A stretch of DNA of 64,000 nt from Aliivibrio salmonicida LFI1238 (GCF_000196495.1 NC_011312.1:806001-870000); one strand, 5' to 3'; positions 53,448 to 62,590 are shown, counted from the stretch's first letter. Notes: generated by a model from the letters alone, not told the origin. Program-made: numbers and translations.

Positions 53448-55244
53448 ATGTTGAGCCTGAGTAAAACGCAGAGAAATATGAAAGAGAAAACCAAGCGCAG
53501 TAATGACATCCCCATTTATACCCAAGAGCAAACACTCGCCTTGGGGTATTACTTACGTCAGTACGAAACTAAAGAGATCGCTGAGGAAACGAACGTCAAT
53601 CCACGCACCGTTCAGCAATGGATAGCCAAATTTGGGTGGAAGAAAATGCGCGATGATTCGCCGGTGGAATTAATGCTGCGCCAACGCATTGCCTATTTGT
53701 TGTGGATTGATAGAAAACACGCTGAGCAGTTGGCTGAGCTTGAGATGTTACTTGAGCAAAAATACAAACGAGACAGGGCGGCGGAGTACAAAAAAAGAAA
53801 AGCCAGTCATGCCGACGGTGGTGATGCACCGGCTCGAGGGCGACCAAGTAACAAAGTTAAAAATGACGTATCTGGGATCACGGCTGAGATGCTTTCTGAG
53901 TATTACGAGACGAAATATTTTCAATATCAGAAAGACATTCATGCGCATAAAGGCGATGAGCGCATTAATGAGCAGCGATTTTATTTGAAGTCACGCCAAA
54001 TTGGGTTAAGTGATTATTTCTCATTTGAGGCGTTTGAAGATGCGGTACTGACAGGGGATAACCAGGTCTTTATTTCCGCCTCTCGTAAGCAGGCTGAGAT
54101 ATTCAAAAATTACATCAGAAAGTTCGCGCTGCAGATTGGCGGTGTGGAATTAAAAGGCAAAGACAGCATTACGTTGAGCAATGGCGCTGAGTTTCATTTC
54201 ATGTCAACCAATGTGTTTACCAGTCAGGGCTTTAACGGTCATATGTATTATGACGAAGTTTTTTGGATGCCTAATTTTCAACGATTGGATGATTATGCGG
54301 GTGGAATGTCCATCCAGGCACAGTATCGAACTACGTACTTATCAACACCGTCATCAACGGCCCACGAAGCGTACCCTAAATGGACGGGACCAAAAGACAA
54401 AGGGATTGATATCAGCCACAAAGCCCTTAAAAAAGGGGCAATGGGTGTGGATGGCGTTTTCCGTCAAATGATCACGGTGGATGATGCCATCAAAGGAGGC
54501 GCGACCTTCTTTAATATGGATAAGTTACGCCGTAAATACCCGATAAAAAGTATTTTTGATAACGTGCTTCGTTGTGTGTTTTTAGATGATTCTGCGTCAT
54601 TTTTCAATATCAAAGCCTTACTCGCCTGCAAAACCGATACGTCAAAATGGAAAACCATTGATATGGGGAAATGTCGACCTGCAGGCGATCTTGAGGTGTT
54701 GGTCGGTTACGATCCAAGAGGGGGCGGACAAGCGGATGGCTCGGATGACGCGGGGTTAGTTATTTCATTAAAACCCCTTAAAAAAGGCGGTGTGTTTCGA
54801 TTCTTGGAGCGCATTAGATTGAAGGGCTCAAGTTATGAAGAGCAGGCCAAGGCCATTGAGGGCATCACTGAAAAATACCATGTTGTGCATTTAGAGATGG
54901 ATACCAGTGGTGTTGGCTCCGCGGTGGCTGAGCTGGTCAGAAAGTTTTACCCAAGTTTAAAGGAAGTGAATTACAGCCCCGAAGTTAAACGGATGATGGC
55001 GTATAAAGCGCGTGAAATTATTAATGCGGGCCGCCTTCAATTTGATGACAGTTGGGATGATGTGGTTCATTCCTTTTTGATGATACGACAACACACCACT
55101 AAGGCCAGCAATCAGATCACGATGATATCAACGCGAACAAAACGAGGCTCTCATGCTGATTTAGCCTGGGCTGCAATGCATGTATTGCATTGGGAGCCGA
55201 TTGACATTTTAAATGACCATTCAACGACCGTTTCATTCTCATAG
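53448..55244 (+). CDS. Phage terminase large subunit (P2 gpP-like)
   Basis: DNA packaging ATPase of 598 residues. Order: N-terminal helix-turn-helix (about 32-68, TKEIAEETNVNPRTVQQW), ATPase domain with a KSRQIGLSDYFS nucleotide-binding segment (about 183) and the Walker B-like MYYDEVFWM (about 266), then an RNase H-like nuclease with VGYDPRGGGQADGSDDAG (about 421) and a later Asp in EMDTSGVG. ATG 53448 is used; ATG 53478 (MKEKTKRS) is also possible. The frame is complete. The product would have no small-subunit partner here. Confidence 0.92.
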   Translation: MLSLSKTQRNMKEKTKRSNDIPIYTQEQTLALGYYLRQYETKEIAEETNVNPRTVQQWIAKFGWKKMRDDSPVELMLRQRIAYLLWIDRKHAEQLAELEMLLEQKYKRDRAAEYKKRKASHADGGDAPARGRPSNKVKNDVSGITAEMLSEYYETKYFQYQKDIHAHKGDERINEQRFYLKSRQIGLSDYFSFEAFEDAVLTGDNQVFISASRKQAEIFKNYIRKFALQIGGVELKGKDSITLSNGAEFHFMSTNVFTSQGFNGHMYYDEVFWMPNFQRLDDYAGGMSIQAQYRTTYLSTPSSTAHEAYPKWTGPKDKGIDISHKALKKGAMGVDGVFRQMITVDDAIKGGATFFNMDKLRRKYPIKSIFDNVLRCVFLDDSASFFNIKALLACKTDTSKWKTIDMGKCRPAGDLEVLVGYDPRGGGQADGSDDAGLVISLKPLKKGGVFRFLERIRLKGSSYEEQAKAIEGITEKYHVVHLEMDTSGVGSAVAELVRKFYPSLKEVNYSPEVKRMMAYKAREIINAGRLQFDDSWDDVVHSFLMIRQHTTKASNQITMISTRTKRGSHADLAWAAMHVLHWEPIDILNDHSTTVSFS

Positions 55245-55255
55245 GGGAGCGTATT

Positions 55256-56234
55256 TTGATTACATTTGACACACCAGAAAGCGTCATGAGCGCCGACATT
55301 CTTAATTATATGGAGGTGGCTCTTGTTAATGGATTGTATGAGCCACCCATTCCACTTGATACTTTAGCCAAGGCCGTAAGAGCAAACCCAATGCATGGCT
55401 CTGCACTGTATGTGAAAGGTAACATGGCAAGCAGCTCTGTCACGCTATTATCACAAATGAAAAAACGGGATTTTAGACGTTTTATGGCTGATTTTTTAAC
55501 GTTTGGTAATGGGTATTTGCAGATTGTTCGCAATGGGTTTCGTGAGATTGTGGCCATCAAGCACTTGCCTGCGTTATTCATGCGTCGTAAAGAGAATACA
55601 GATGAATATTGTTATAAGCCCAAAGAGTTCAGTGATGAGGGGCGAGTCGATTATCGTGCTGGGCAAGTCTTCCATTTAACGGAATACGATGTGTGCCAAG
55701 AGCTCTACGGTTTACCGCAATACATTGGCGCACTGAGTTCAATTTGGTTGAATGAAGATGCGACCTTGTTTCGCCGTAAATACTACATCAATGGATCTCA
55801 TGCGGGGTATTTGCTCTACATGAATGATCCAAATCTCACGAAAGAACAAGAAAGAACAAGAAAGAGAAATTAAACAAAAGCTGTCCAAAGGAGGGGCTTT
55901 TCAAAACTTATACGTAAACGCAAAAGGAAAGGACGGTAAAAAGCCAGAGCTGACACCGATTGGTCAGGTGGAAGCAAAAGATGCGTTTAAAGACATTAAG
56001 AGCATGACAACGAATGATGTCCTGGCGAGTCATCGTATTCCGTTGGAGTTAATGAGTATTGTTCGAGAGGGGTTTACTTCAAGCAGTGATTTGAACAAAG
56101 TGGATCGTGTTTTTTATAAAAACGAACTGGTGCCTCTGTTGGAGTTAGTGAGTGAATTGAATGAATTTGTTGGGATGGATGTTATTACGATTAAAGACTA
56201 TGAAGGGTTGGACGGTCCTTCTAAGGCGGCATAG
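55256..56234 (+). pseudogene. Phage portal protein gene (P2 gpQ-like), frameshifted
   Basis: Portal ring protein through which phage DNA enters the head. The first frame (TTG 55256, GGGGAG upstream) runs to a stop at 55873; the second frame carries on to 56234. The break is a second copy of AAAGAACAAG (55851-55860) right after the first (55841-55850). Dropping one copy restores ...NLTKEQEREIKQKLS... and a 322-residue portal, a normal length. The protein otherwise looks intact (MHGSALYVKGN, then FLTFGNGYLQIVRN). A start at ATG 55286 is possible. Translation now ends early, so the gene is a pseudogene. Confidence 0.9.
55841..55860 (+). repeat. 10-bp tandem duplication in the portal gene
   Basis: AAAGAACAAG occurs twice in direct tandem, followed by AAAGAG. 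Ten bases are not a multiple of three, so the reading frame shifts. Confidence 0.95.
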
Positions 56235-56240
56235 TGCAAG

Positions 56241-56280
56241 CAAAAAAAAGCCCAATACCTTTTAAGGGTTGTATTGGGCT
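56241..56280 (-). terminator. Terminator for leftward transcription of the DUF218 gene
   Basis: AGCCCAATAC (56249-56258) and GTATTGGGCT (56271-56280) pair, with inner CCTTTTAAGG. The eight A before it (56242-56249) are a T run on the minus strand, so it ends transcription from the cargo genes on the right. Confidence 0.8.
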
Positions 56281-56453
56281 GGGACAATTATCGTGATGCT
56301 GTCAGGTGTATCCCTAATAGAGCTAGGCTATTGCAATTAAAAATATGTAGTTATGAAGATCTCCCGATTTATCGTTATCATCGACAACTAGGATATCGAT
56401 GATAACGTTATGGGTTTTAATTTTGTGTCAGAGGCTACTAGATGCGATATAAT

Positions 56454-57467
56454 CTATTGATTATTATCTAAGCCTTCATAACATTGACTGAATTTATTCG
56501 TAAATTTATCGACATTATCTTTATATAATCCATGCTCTAATAATATTTCATTCAGAATCGCACATGGCTTACCTGTTAAATTTTGACTTTTAAATTTATG
56601 TCTATTAATGCTATAACGGTTATATCGGAGTAACTCCATAAATTGTTCGTTAGAATCAGACTTAATTTCCTTACCAATAAGGTTTTTAAGTATTTTATCT
56701 TCATCAGGATTAGTTATTCCATCAGGGAGTAAAGGGGCAAGTAAAACAGATATGGTATAACTCTCTGGGAAGATACGTGAAAAATTAAATAAAGAACGCA
56801 TAGCGTGGTAGTTATTCGTTATAACTAACCAATTTTTTATTTTATTTAATGATGGATTTTCTTGAATTGTAAAATAAGAAAACTCCGCATTTCCAACAGT
56901 ATCTAACGATTCTGATTCTTTATACATACGTTTTGTTTCTATCCCTTTATCTTTCAGATAATCGTACATATAGTCAGCTTCTATAACATTATTTTTTCGA
57001 CCTTTACCTGATAATATAATAGGCATGTTTGGATATTTAATCGCTAGCGTATAAGCCTGATTTAATCGACTCTCCAAAATACCTAATTTAGGCGTTGACC
57101 CCAAGACAATCAGTCCATTAGGCTTATAATTATTATTTCTTCTTGGTATGATTTTTCCCGTGTTATTCTTAACTGTATTATATGCATAATCAATAATATT
57201 ACGCTGATCATCAGCCAGTTTATTGACCACATCCGTCGTACCTATCGTTGGTGAAAAATGTTGCATATTTATTTTTTCAGATTCAATGTTATCGTAAAGA
57301 GAGAATACAGCATCAAAATCCCCTGAGATGATGTCGGCCCTCACACTATGACTCGATATCATAATATTATTCAAATTTTGAATTCTCTTACTTAATGGAG
57401 AATCTACAGATGCGTATGTGTTAAAAGTAAAAGCCATTAAAACTAATGCAATTAAGTTCTTTTTCAT
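56454..57467 (-). CDS. Exported DUF218 (YdcF/SanA-like) protein
   Basis: The 337 residues have a signal peptide (1-19, MKKNLIALVLMAFTFNTYA) with no lipobox Cys, so the protein is probably periplasmic. The DUF218 domain spans about 110-260, with LIVLGSTPKLG, the conserved LSGKGRKNNVIEADYMYDYL-type segment (motif GxG then E) and TNNYHAMRS with its conserved His. DUF218 proteins take part in envelope or cell-wall functions (SanA, ElyC), but the chemistry is unclear. It sits between the phage portal gene and lysis genes, is very AT-rich, and was probably acquired. Confidence 0.75.
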   Translation of the reverse strand: MKKNLIALVLMAFTFNTYASVDSPLSKRIQNLNNIMISSHSVRADIISGDFDAVFSLYDNIESEKINMQHFSPTIGTTDVVNKLADDQRNIIDYAYNTVKNNTGKIIPRRNNNYKPNGLIVLGSTPKLGILESRLNQAYTLAIKYPNMPIILSGKGRKNNVIEADYMYDYLKDKGIETKRMYKESESLDTVGNAEFSYFTIQENPSLNKIKNWLVITNNYHAMRSLFNFSRIFPESYTISVLLAPLLPDGITNPDEDKILKNLIGKEIKSDSNEQFMELLRYNRYSINRHKFKSQNLTGKPCAILNEILLEHGLYKDNVDKFTNKFSQCYEGLDNNQ

Positions 57468-57577
57468 AAAACCTCAATAATGATTATTTAAATTAATAGA
57501 ATTGGTTTGTTTATCTTTAAGTATGAAGGTAATTGTCGCAATCAGTACTTATAAGAGAAAATATTCAAACTAATAAT

Positions 57578-58162
57578 TTATTCATAGTTCAACCTAACAT
57601 TATAAGTGCCACGAATAGGATAATTATTTTCACGGATAAATTTTATTCCTGAAAGTATCGAATTGATATCAGGACGAGCGAACGGTGCATTTGATATATC
57701 TATTATTTGTACTCTACCTTCAGAGTTAATAATAAATAAAGCAGGTTCAGAAAAGACATGATCGGTTTCACTCATGCCATCAGGTTTAACTCGAGGCATA
57801 GAGATATAAAGACCAAGTCGCATCATATGACCGGCTTTCATTCCATGGGCTATTGGGTAGGTAATGGATAGTTTTTTACTATGCTCATGTACTTGCGCCC
57901 TGTCATCAGCAGACACAGCAATAATATCAATACCTAGTTTTATAAAATCATTTTTATATTTTTCGATTTCATTCAAATAATTTGTGCATAAAGGGCAGTG
58001 TTCACCGCGATAGACTATTACCATTTTCCAATCTCCCACTTTTTGTGGGGTGCCAATATCAACGGTATTTCTAATTCTATTACCATTAAATTAAGGCAGT
58101 TTAATTTTAGGAAACGTATCACCAGCATTAAATTTGATTGATGAGGTTAATGTAGGTTCCAT
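57578..58162 (-). pseudogene. Peroxiredoxin-like (AhpC/TSA fold) gene with premature stop
   Basis: The full frame starts at ATG 58162, with AAGGA about 8 bases upstream, and runs to 57578: 194 codons. Codon 24 is TAA (58091-58093). Both sides fit one AhpC/TSA-like protein: MEPTLTSSIKFNAGDTFPKI before, IGTPQKVGDWKMVIVYRGEHC after it. The active-site type motif CPLC follows near codon 58, so it would reduce peroxides or act as a thiol oxidoreductase. A restart at ATG 58039 would give 153 residues with the CPLC motif but without the first strands. Probably a point-mutated pseudogene; recoding is less likely. Confidence 0.8.
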
Positions 58163-58222
58163 AGTAAAATCCTTAATTTTAAAACTTAGATTAATGTTTG
58201 TTCTTTTGTGTTCAATGTTGCG

Positions 58223-59020
58223 CTATTTAAAATATTTTTCAACGAGTGCAAACAGTATGGAGAGGGTTTCAAGATCCGCTACCCCAGTAGTTCTTCGAGG
58301 TCTAAAGTGCAATTGAAACGCACGAACAAGCAGTGAATATTCACCGTCAACGGCATAACCATATTTTTTAAAGGCAGCTAATATGTCCTTTTTATCAGGT
58401 AAGCCAGTGCTGAGTTTAGTGGTGTATTTTTGTTTTTTGTCTTCGTCATACCAAGCCCCAACCCCCTCATCGTAAAGTGCTTTCCATGGAAAAGCAGGGC
58501 CTGGATCGACCTTTCTTCCGACGGCGATATCACTGTGACCGACGACGTTAGTCGGTGAGAGATCTGGGTATCGTTGCAATATATTTTTTGATAGGGATAT
58601 TAGTGCTTGAATTTGAGTTGGGCTATAAGGTGGAAAAGTAAACACTCCTTTATCATCAGAAGCTTCATTAACTATTTCAATCCCAATAGAAGAATCATTT
58701 AACCCATTACGTCCCGCCCATGAGCTGACGCCTGCGTGCCAAGCCCTTTCATTTTCATCGACTAAATTAAAGATCCTCATATCCCCAAAACCTGCGTTTT
58801 GATAAGTGATATCTAAAGGGTTAGGGACGAGGTAATGAGCACTTACGGTTGCCTCTTTTCCTGTTAATGCGTTAATGGATGCGGAGAAATTAATAGCCGT
58901 ATAATGCATAACAAGAAAACGAACTCTGCGGTTGTAACTGGAAACAGAGCGATAAGAATTATAATCAATATGACACATCGTATTTACCAATGTTGTTGTA
59001 AGTGAAATTACAATAAACAT
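58223..59020 (-). CDS. N-acetylmuramoyl-L-alanine amidase, AmiD type
   Basis: Zinc amidase that cuts the bond between MurNAc and the stem peptide. It aligns along its whole length with E. coli AmiD: VRFLVMHYTAINFSASINAL (zinc His in MHYTA), VSAHYLVPNP, LNDSSIGIEIVNE, VVGHSDIAVGRKVDPGPAFPW (second zinc His and Asp), and a C-terminal peptidoglycan-binding domain near FQLHFRPRRT. The frame is open to 59083; ATG 59020 gives a short hydrophobic N-terminus (MFIVISLTTTLVNTMC), but it lacks a clear lipobox and ribosome site. Whether it is a phage endolysin or a host envelope gene caught in the block is open. Confidence 0.85.
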   Translation of the reverse strand: MFIVISLTTTLVNTMCHIDYNSYRSVSSYNRRVRFLVMHYTAINFSASINALTGKEATVSAHYLVPNPLDITYQNAGFGDMRIFNLVDENERAWHAGVSSWAGRNGLNDSSIGIEIVNEASDDKGVFTFPPYSPTQIQALISLSKNILQRYPDLSPTNVVGHSDIAVGRKVDPGPAFPWKALYDEGVGAWYDEDKKQKYTTKLSTGLPDKKDILAAFKKYGYAVDGEYSLLVRAFQLHFRPRRTTGVADLETLSILFALVEKYFK

Positions 59021-59109
59021 CTTTTTTTTTAATACAACACAATACAATATAATGCAATTCCTAACATAAATTTGACAAATCAAAGGGTTTTTTTTCTCAA
59101 ATAAATTGT

Positions 59110-59358
59110 CTAGTACAACTTTTTGGCTAAGATACGCTGCTTTGCTCTACAGGCTTGATATAAGATTATAATGTCCTTTTTCCACTGAAAGTGGGCGGCA
59201 CTATCAGCGCTCTCTGGTACGGGAAGAGGAGGGCAAGGTTCAGACAGCATGCTGTCAATATGTTTATTAATGGGTGTTGGCAAGGTGAGTGAGTCGTTGT
59301 AGCTCGCGCAGCTCGTCAGCATCAATACCAACAACATACTCACTGCTTTGTTGTTCAT
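59110..59358 (-). CDS. Rz1-like outer-membrane spanin lipoprotein
   Basis: An 82-residue lipoprotein: signal MNNKAVSMLLVLMLTSC with lipobox LTSC, then a Pro-containing spacer and a Cys pair (CPPLPVP, YQACRAK). Its first 92 bases lie within the end of the Rz-like gene in another frame, the classic nested Rz/Rz1 layout. It joins the outer membrane to Rz in the last step of lysis. Confidence 0.82.
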   Translation of the reverse strand: MNNKAVSMLLVLMLTSCASYNDSLTLPTPINKHIDSMLSEPCPPLPVPESADSAAHFQWKKDIIILYQACRAKQRILAKKLY

Positions 59359-59644
59359 GCTCTTCTTCCTTGTTATGGTGCGGTTGTGTTAATAATACTG
59401 ATCCTGTGTTTGTTTCAACACGCTTAATAAAATCAGTTTGTTTTGTCATAAATTCACGGATAACTCTTTTATCATTGTTAATAGTTGTATTGGCTTTCTT
59501 AATCGCAATATTGATTTGTTCTAAGTGCTGAGTTTGTATTTTATTCATCGTCATCGAAAAACCGTTGTTATATCCTTCGCGATAGACTCCAACAAGCAGC
59601 GTAACGAGAGCGACGATAGTTATCAGCACAAATCTAATCGGCAT
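59267..59644 (-). CDS. Rz-like inner-membrane spanin
   Basis: A 125-residue protein with an N-terminal membrane anchor (MPIRFVLITIVALVTLLVGVY, about 1-20) and a long periplasmic coiled coil (about 30-75). ATG 59644 overlaps the holin stop by 11 bases and is preferred to the open start at 59695. The 3' third encodes the Rz1-like lipoprotein in another frame. It completes outer-membrane fusion after the endolysin has acted. Confidence 0.82.
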   Translation of the reverse strand: MPIRFVLITIVALVTLLVGVYREGYNNGFSMTMNKIQTQHLEQINIAIKKANTTINNDKRVIREFMTKQTDFIKRVETNTGSVLLTQPHHNKEEEHEQQSSEYVVGIDADELRELQRLTHLANTH

Positions 59645-59849
59645 TGAGTCGTTTTCCTGTATCCATGTAGAACTTGCAGAATCCAATGAATACACCGGTG
59701 ATGGCCGCGTATTGCACTAGAGCAAATTCACTGTGTTGGTTAATAGGGATAGAGAAAAAATAAGTATTAAACTCTACCCACATGTACCCCACAAAGAGAC
59801 TCATTAATCGTGGCCATACCCGCCATGCATCAAACTGTTTAGGCGTCAT
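59634..59849 (-). CDS. Putative phage holin
   Basis: A 71-residue protein with two hydrophobic segments (about 12-32, MSLFVGYMWVEFNTYFF, and 42-62, LVQYAAITGVFIGFCKFYM) and a charged C-terminus (DTGKRLNAD). The size, position between endolysin and spanins, and overlap with both support a holin that makes membrane holes for the endolysin. No single family is certain. Confidence 0.7.
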   Translation of the reverse strand: MTPKQFDAWRVWPRLMSLFVGYMWVEFNTYFFSIPINQHSEFALVQYAAITGVFIGFCKFYMDTGKRLNAD

Positions 59850-60237
59850 TACTCGCTAACTCAAAATGCATTAAGTCATCAAAGGTATTGTCTTTGAGAT
59901 CGAAGTCTCTGTCCCAATCGCCGCCCCAACGAATAGCGATCCCCATTGAGGCACCGACACCCATCACAATGCCCGCAAAATAACTGAAACGTTCACGATC
60001 ATCTTCATCGTATGGATACGGGGTTGCATCGACAGCCTCGCTTGGTAATGAGTTATGTTTACTGTTTGGGTATCGAACTTGAGTGTTGGTACTTGGCAGC
60101 GCATTTTGCTCTTCCTTTGTTCGATGGCCGCAAAGAATAGAGCAGTCACAAATCTCAAGAACGCGAGTAAATACGGTTATTAAATCAGGGTGGCAAGTGG
60201 CCAATCGTGACGCACTTTTTTTGCTGAATTTATTCAT
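59839..60237 (-). CDS. Phage endolysin, M15 (VanY/L-Ala-D-Glu peptidase) family
   Basis: A 132-residue peptidoglycan peptidase. Zinc ligands are His and Asp in SKHNSLPSEAVDATPYP and His in LMHFEL, and the preceding CDCSILCGHRTKEEQN matches the family 'GxRTxxEQ' segment. It has no signal peptide, so it needs the holin (starting 11 bases before its stop). ATG 60237. It is the first gene of the leftward lysis cassette, and the region upstream is cut by IS66 copy 2 at 60291, so its promoter may be lost. Confidence 0.88.
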   Translation of the reverse strand: MNKFSKKSASRLATCHPDLITVFTRVLEICDCSILCGHRTKEEQNALPSTNTQVRYPNSKHNSLPSEAVDATPYPYDEDDRERFSYFAGIVMGVGASMGIAIRWGGDWDRDFDLKDNTFDDLMHFELASNDA

Positions 60238-60372
60238 TATATCGCCTTAATTGCAACCATCGTTGCAATAATGAGTGAGGATAGAATTAGTGTAAGCGTG
60301 CGGGGAACTACACCTAACAAATAAAATTCATTATGCGTATCTTACGATCTTTCATTTAACGAGAACGTAATT

Positions 60373-60687
60373 ATGCAAAAAGATAAAAAGAGAACACCAG
60401 AGCAATGGCACGCTCTATTTGAATCTCAGCAATCTAGCAAGCTTAGTGCCGCTGAATTTTGTCGTAACCATAATATTCTGCCAAAGACATTTAGTGCACG
60501 TAAAGCACGATGGAAACAAAAGATTAACGCTTCTACTTTCTTGAAAGTAGAAGCGTTAACATCAACTATCATCGCCACTCCACAATTACCAGATATTCAA
60601 CTTTCTATCGGAAAATTGCGATTAACATTGCCAGCTAATACTGAACCTCACTGGATAGGACTCTTATTAAAAGGGTATCAATCATGA
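60373..60687 (+). CDS. tnpA: IS66 accessory protein TnpA (copy 2)
   Basis: A helix-turn-helix protein of 104 residues, the same sequence as in copy 1. The start lies within the first 80 bases of the element, after AACGAGAACG. The last 4 bases overlap tnpB. The role in transposition is accessory DNA binding. Confidence 0.93.
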   Translation: MQKDKKRTPEQWHALFESQQSSKLSAAEFCRNHNILPKTFSARKARWKQKINASTFLKVEALTSTIIATPQLPDIQLSIGKLRLTLPANTEPHWIGLLLKGYQS

Positions 60688-61031
60688 ATGTATTTACTGA
60701 TGTTTCCACCATTTATCTTCATCGTGATTTTGTCGATTTTCGCAAGGCCATTAATGGCCTTGTCGTGATTGTTGAGCAAGAAATGCAACTATCACCGTTT
60801 AGTGATGCTCTATTTATATTTTGCAATAAGCCTCGTGATAAACTCAAAATATTGTATTGGGATAAAACAGGATTCGCTTTATGGTACAAGCGATTAGATG
60901 AAGACCGCTTCAAATGGCCACGAAATATAAATAACGATACGTTAGCATTATCAGAGCAGCAACTGACACTGCTATTACAAGGTTTTGATATCTTAGGACA
61001 TCAACCGGTACATTATCAAACAACCCTTTAA
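60684..61031 (+). CDS. tnpB: IS66 accessory protein TnpB (copy 2)
   Basis: The intact 115-residue TnpB (IS66 Orf2, 'YhgA/IS66 Orf2-like') with the family segment VDFRKAINGLVVIVEQEM and FCNKPRDKLKILYWDKTGF. It is required with TnpA for IS66 movement. Codon 35 is CAA here but TAA in copy 1. Confidence 0.94.
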   Translation: MNVFTDVSTIYLHRDFVDFRKAINGLVVIVEQEMQLSPFSDALFIFCNKPRDKLKILYWDKTGFALWYKRLDEDRFKWPRNINNDTLALSEQQLTLLLQGFDILGHQPVHYQTTL

Positions 61032-61102
61032 ATAGTTGATTCTCAGTCAAGAATAGGAGGCAACCGATTGATTACCTGTATTATCGTTATATAGTCATCT
61101 AC

Positions 61103-62590
61103 ATGACTGATAAAATAAAACCACTTCCTGATACCATTGACGAGCTGAAAGCACTTGTGCTTCAGCTTGAAAATAAATATAACCGTCTTCTAGAGCAATT
61201 TCGGCTGGCTCAACATCAGCGCTTTGGTAAAAGCAGTGAATCTGACTCGACTCAATTTGATTTATTCAATGAAACAGAAGAAGAAATCATCATTGAAAAT
61301 GATGACACACAAACGATTACCTACACTCGTCAAAAGCCAAAACGCCAACGCTTACCTGAAGACTTACCGCGTACTGTTATTATCCACGACATAAAAGATA
61401 AAACTTGTAAGTGTTGCGGTCTAGAGATGCATGCGATGGGTAAAGACATCAGTGAAAAGTTGGAATTTGTACCAGCTAAAGTGGAAGTTATTCAACATGT
61501 TCGTCCTAAATATGCTTGCCGAAATTGTGAAAAAAACAATACTTCAGTAGACATTAAACAAGCCCCAATGCCAGCGTCACCAATCCCTAAAGGGATTGCG
61601 ACCGCAAGTTTACTTGCTCAAATTATTACGGCTAAATTTCAATACAGTCTTCCACTTTATCGTCAAGAAACGTTATTTCAGCAATGGGGTATCATTATTG
61701 GACGGCGAACGATGGCGGATTGGTTAATAAAATGCTCGGTACTATTTACCCCTCTTAATAACGAGTTACATCGTATTTTGCTTGAACAACCCACTCTGCA
61801 TTGTGATGAAACAACGGTAAATGTGTTGGATGTTGAAAAAGCAAAATGTTATATGTGGGTCTACTGCTCTGGCTATGATTCTCCAGGCTCTGGTGTTTTG
61901 CCTGGAATTGTACTTTATGATTATCAATCTAGCAGGCATGGCTACCATCCAGTTAACTTTTTAAAAGGTTATAACGGGTATTTACATACCGATGGTTACC
62001 AAGGTTATGAACAAACTGAAGCGATGTTAGTTGGCTGTTGGGCACACGCACGTCGACGATTTATTGAGGCTCAACGTGTTCAAGTAAAAGGGAAAACAGG
62101 GAGTGCAGATTGGGTATTGAGTAAAATCCAAAAGCTATACCGGATCGAATCGTTATTAAAAGAGGCTTCCCCTGAAGCCAAGTATGTTGCTAGGCAGACA
62201 GAAGCCCGCGATTTACTTAAAGAGCTCCGTGATTGGCTTGATAGCGCAGTTAGTCGAGTATCACCTAAAACAAAATTAGGTGAGGCGATTAGCTATACAT
62301 TAAATCAATGGGATAAATTAGTTCGTTATATTGATGATGGATTGTTATCTATTGATAACAATCGAGCAGAGCGAGCGGTTAAACCGTTTGTTATCGGCCG
62401 GAAAAACTGGTTATTTTCGGGTTCAACGGCTGGTGCAGATTCAAGTGCAATGCTTTACAGCATTGTAGAAACAGCAAAGGCAAACGGATTAATCCCTTAC
62501 GATTATATTAGGTATTGTCTAGATCGTTTATGTGTTGGATCGCCAGATATCGATTCACTTTTACCTTGGAATGTAAAAGACAAGGTGTAG
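61103..62590 (+). CDS. tnpC: IS66 DDE transposase TnpC (copy 2)
   Basis: An intact 495-residue transposase. Order: N-terminal coiled coil (about 8-40), a zinc-binding segment (CKCCGLEMHA, then CRNCEKNN, about 108-152), the DDE core with Asp in LHCDETTVNV, Asp in YLHTDGYQGYE and Glu in NNRAERAVKPF, and the C-terminal IS66 tail ending LLPWNVKDKV. ATG 61103 follows a 71-base gap after tnpB. With copy 1 decayed, this is the likely source of active enzyme. Confidence 0.95.
   Translation: MTDKIKPLPDTIDELKALVLQLENKYNRLLEQFRLAQHQRFGKSSESDSTQFDLFNETEEEIIIENDDTQTITYTRQKPKRQRLPEDLPRTVIIHDIKDKTCKCCGLEMHAMGKDISEKLEFVPAKVEVIQHVRPKYACRNCEKNNTSVDIKQAPMPASPIPKGIATASLLAQIITAKFQYSLPLYRQETLFQQWGIIIGRRTMADWLIKCSVLFTPLNNELHRILLEQPTLHCDETTVNVLDVEKAKCYMWVYCSGYDSPGSGVLPGIVLYDYQSSRHGYHPVNFLKGYNGYLHTDGYQGYEQTEAMLVGCWAHARRRFIEAQRVQVKGKTGSADWVLSKIQKLYRIESLLKEASPEAKYVARQTEARDLLKELRDWLDSAVSRVSPKTKLGEAISYTLNQWDKLVRYIDDGLLSIDNNRAERAVKPFVIGRKNWLFSGSTAGADSSAMLYSIVETAKANGLIPYDYIRYCLDRLCVGSPDIDSLLPWNVKDKV

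Larger units (their letters stand above)
49661..60291. mobile_element. P2-like prophage remnant between two inverted IS66 copies
   Basis: About 10.6 kb. It contains P2-type late genes (S, R, L, N, O leftward; P, Q rightward), a Mu-type DUF2635 gene, two cargo-like genes, an amidase and a lysis cassette. No integrase, repressor, replication, tail-tube, baseplate or fibre gene is present. Q is frameshifted and M is absent, so it cannot make particles alone. IS66 copies form both borders, so the original attachment sites are lost. Confidence 0.88.

Noticed and set aside
56454..58162. Known anti-phage defence system in the phage block
   Set aside because: No reverse transcriptase, TIR, HEPN, nuclease, ATPase or toxin-antitoxin pattern could be seen in these genes.
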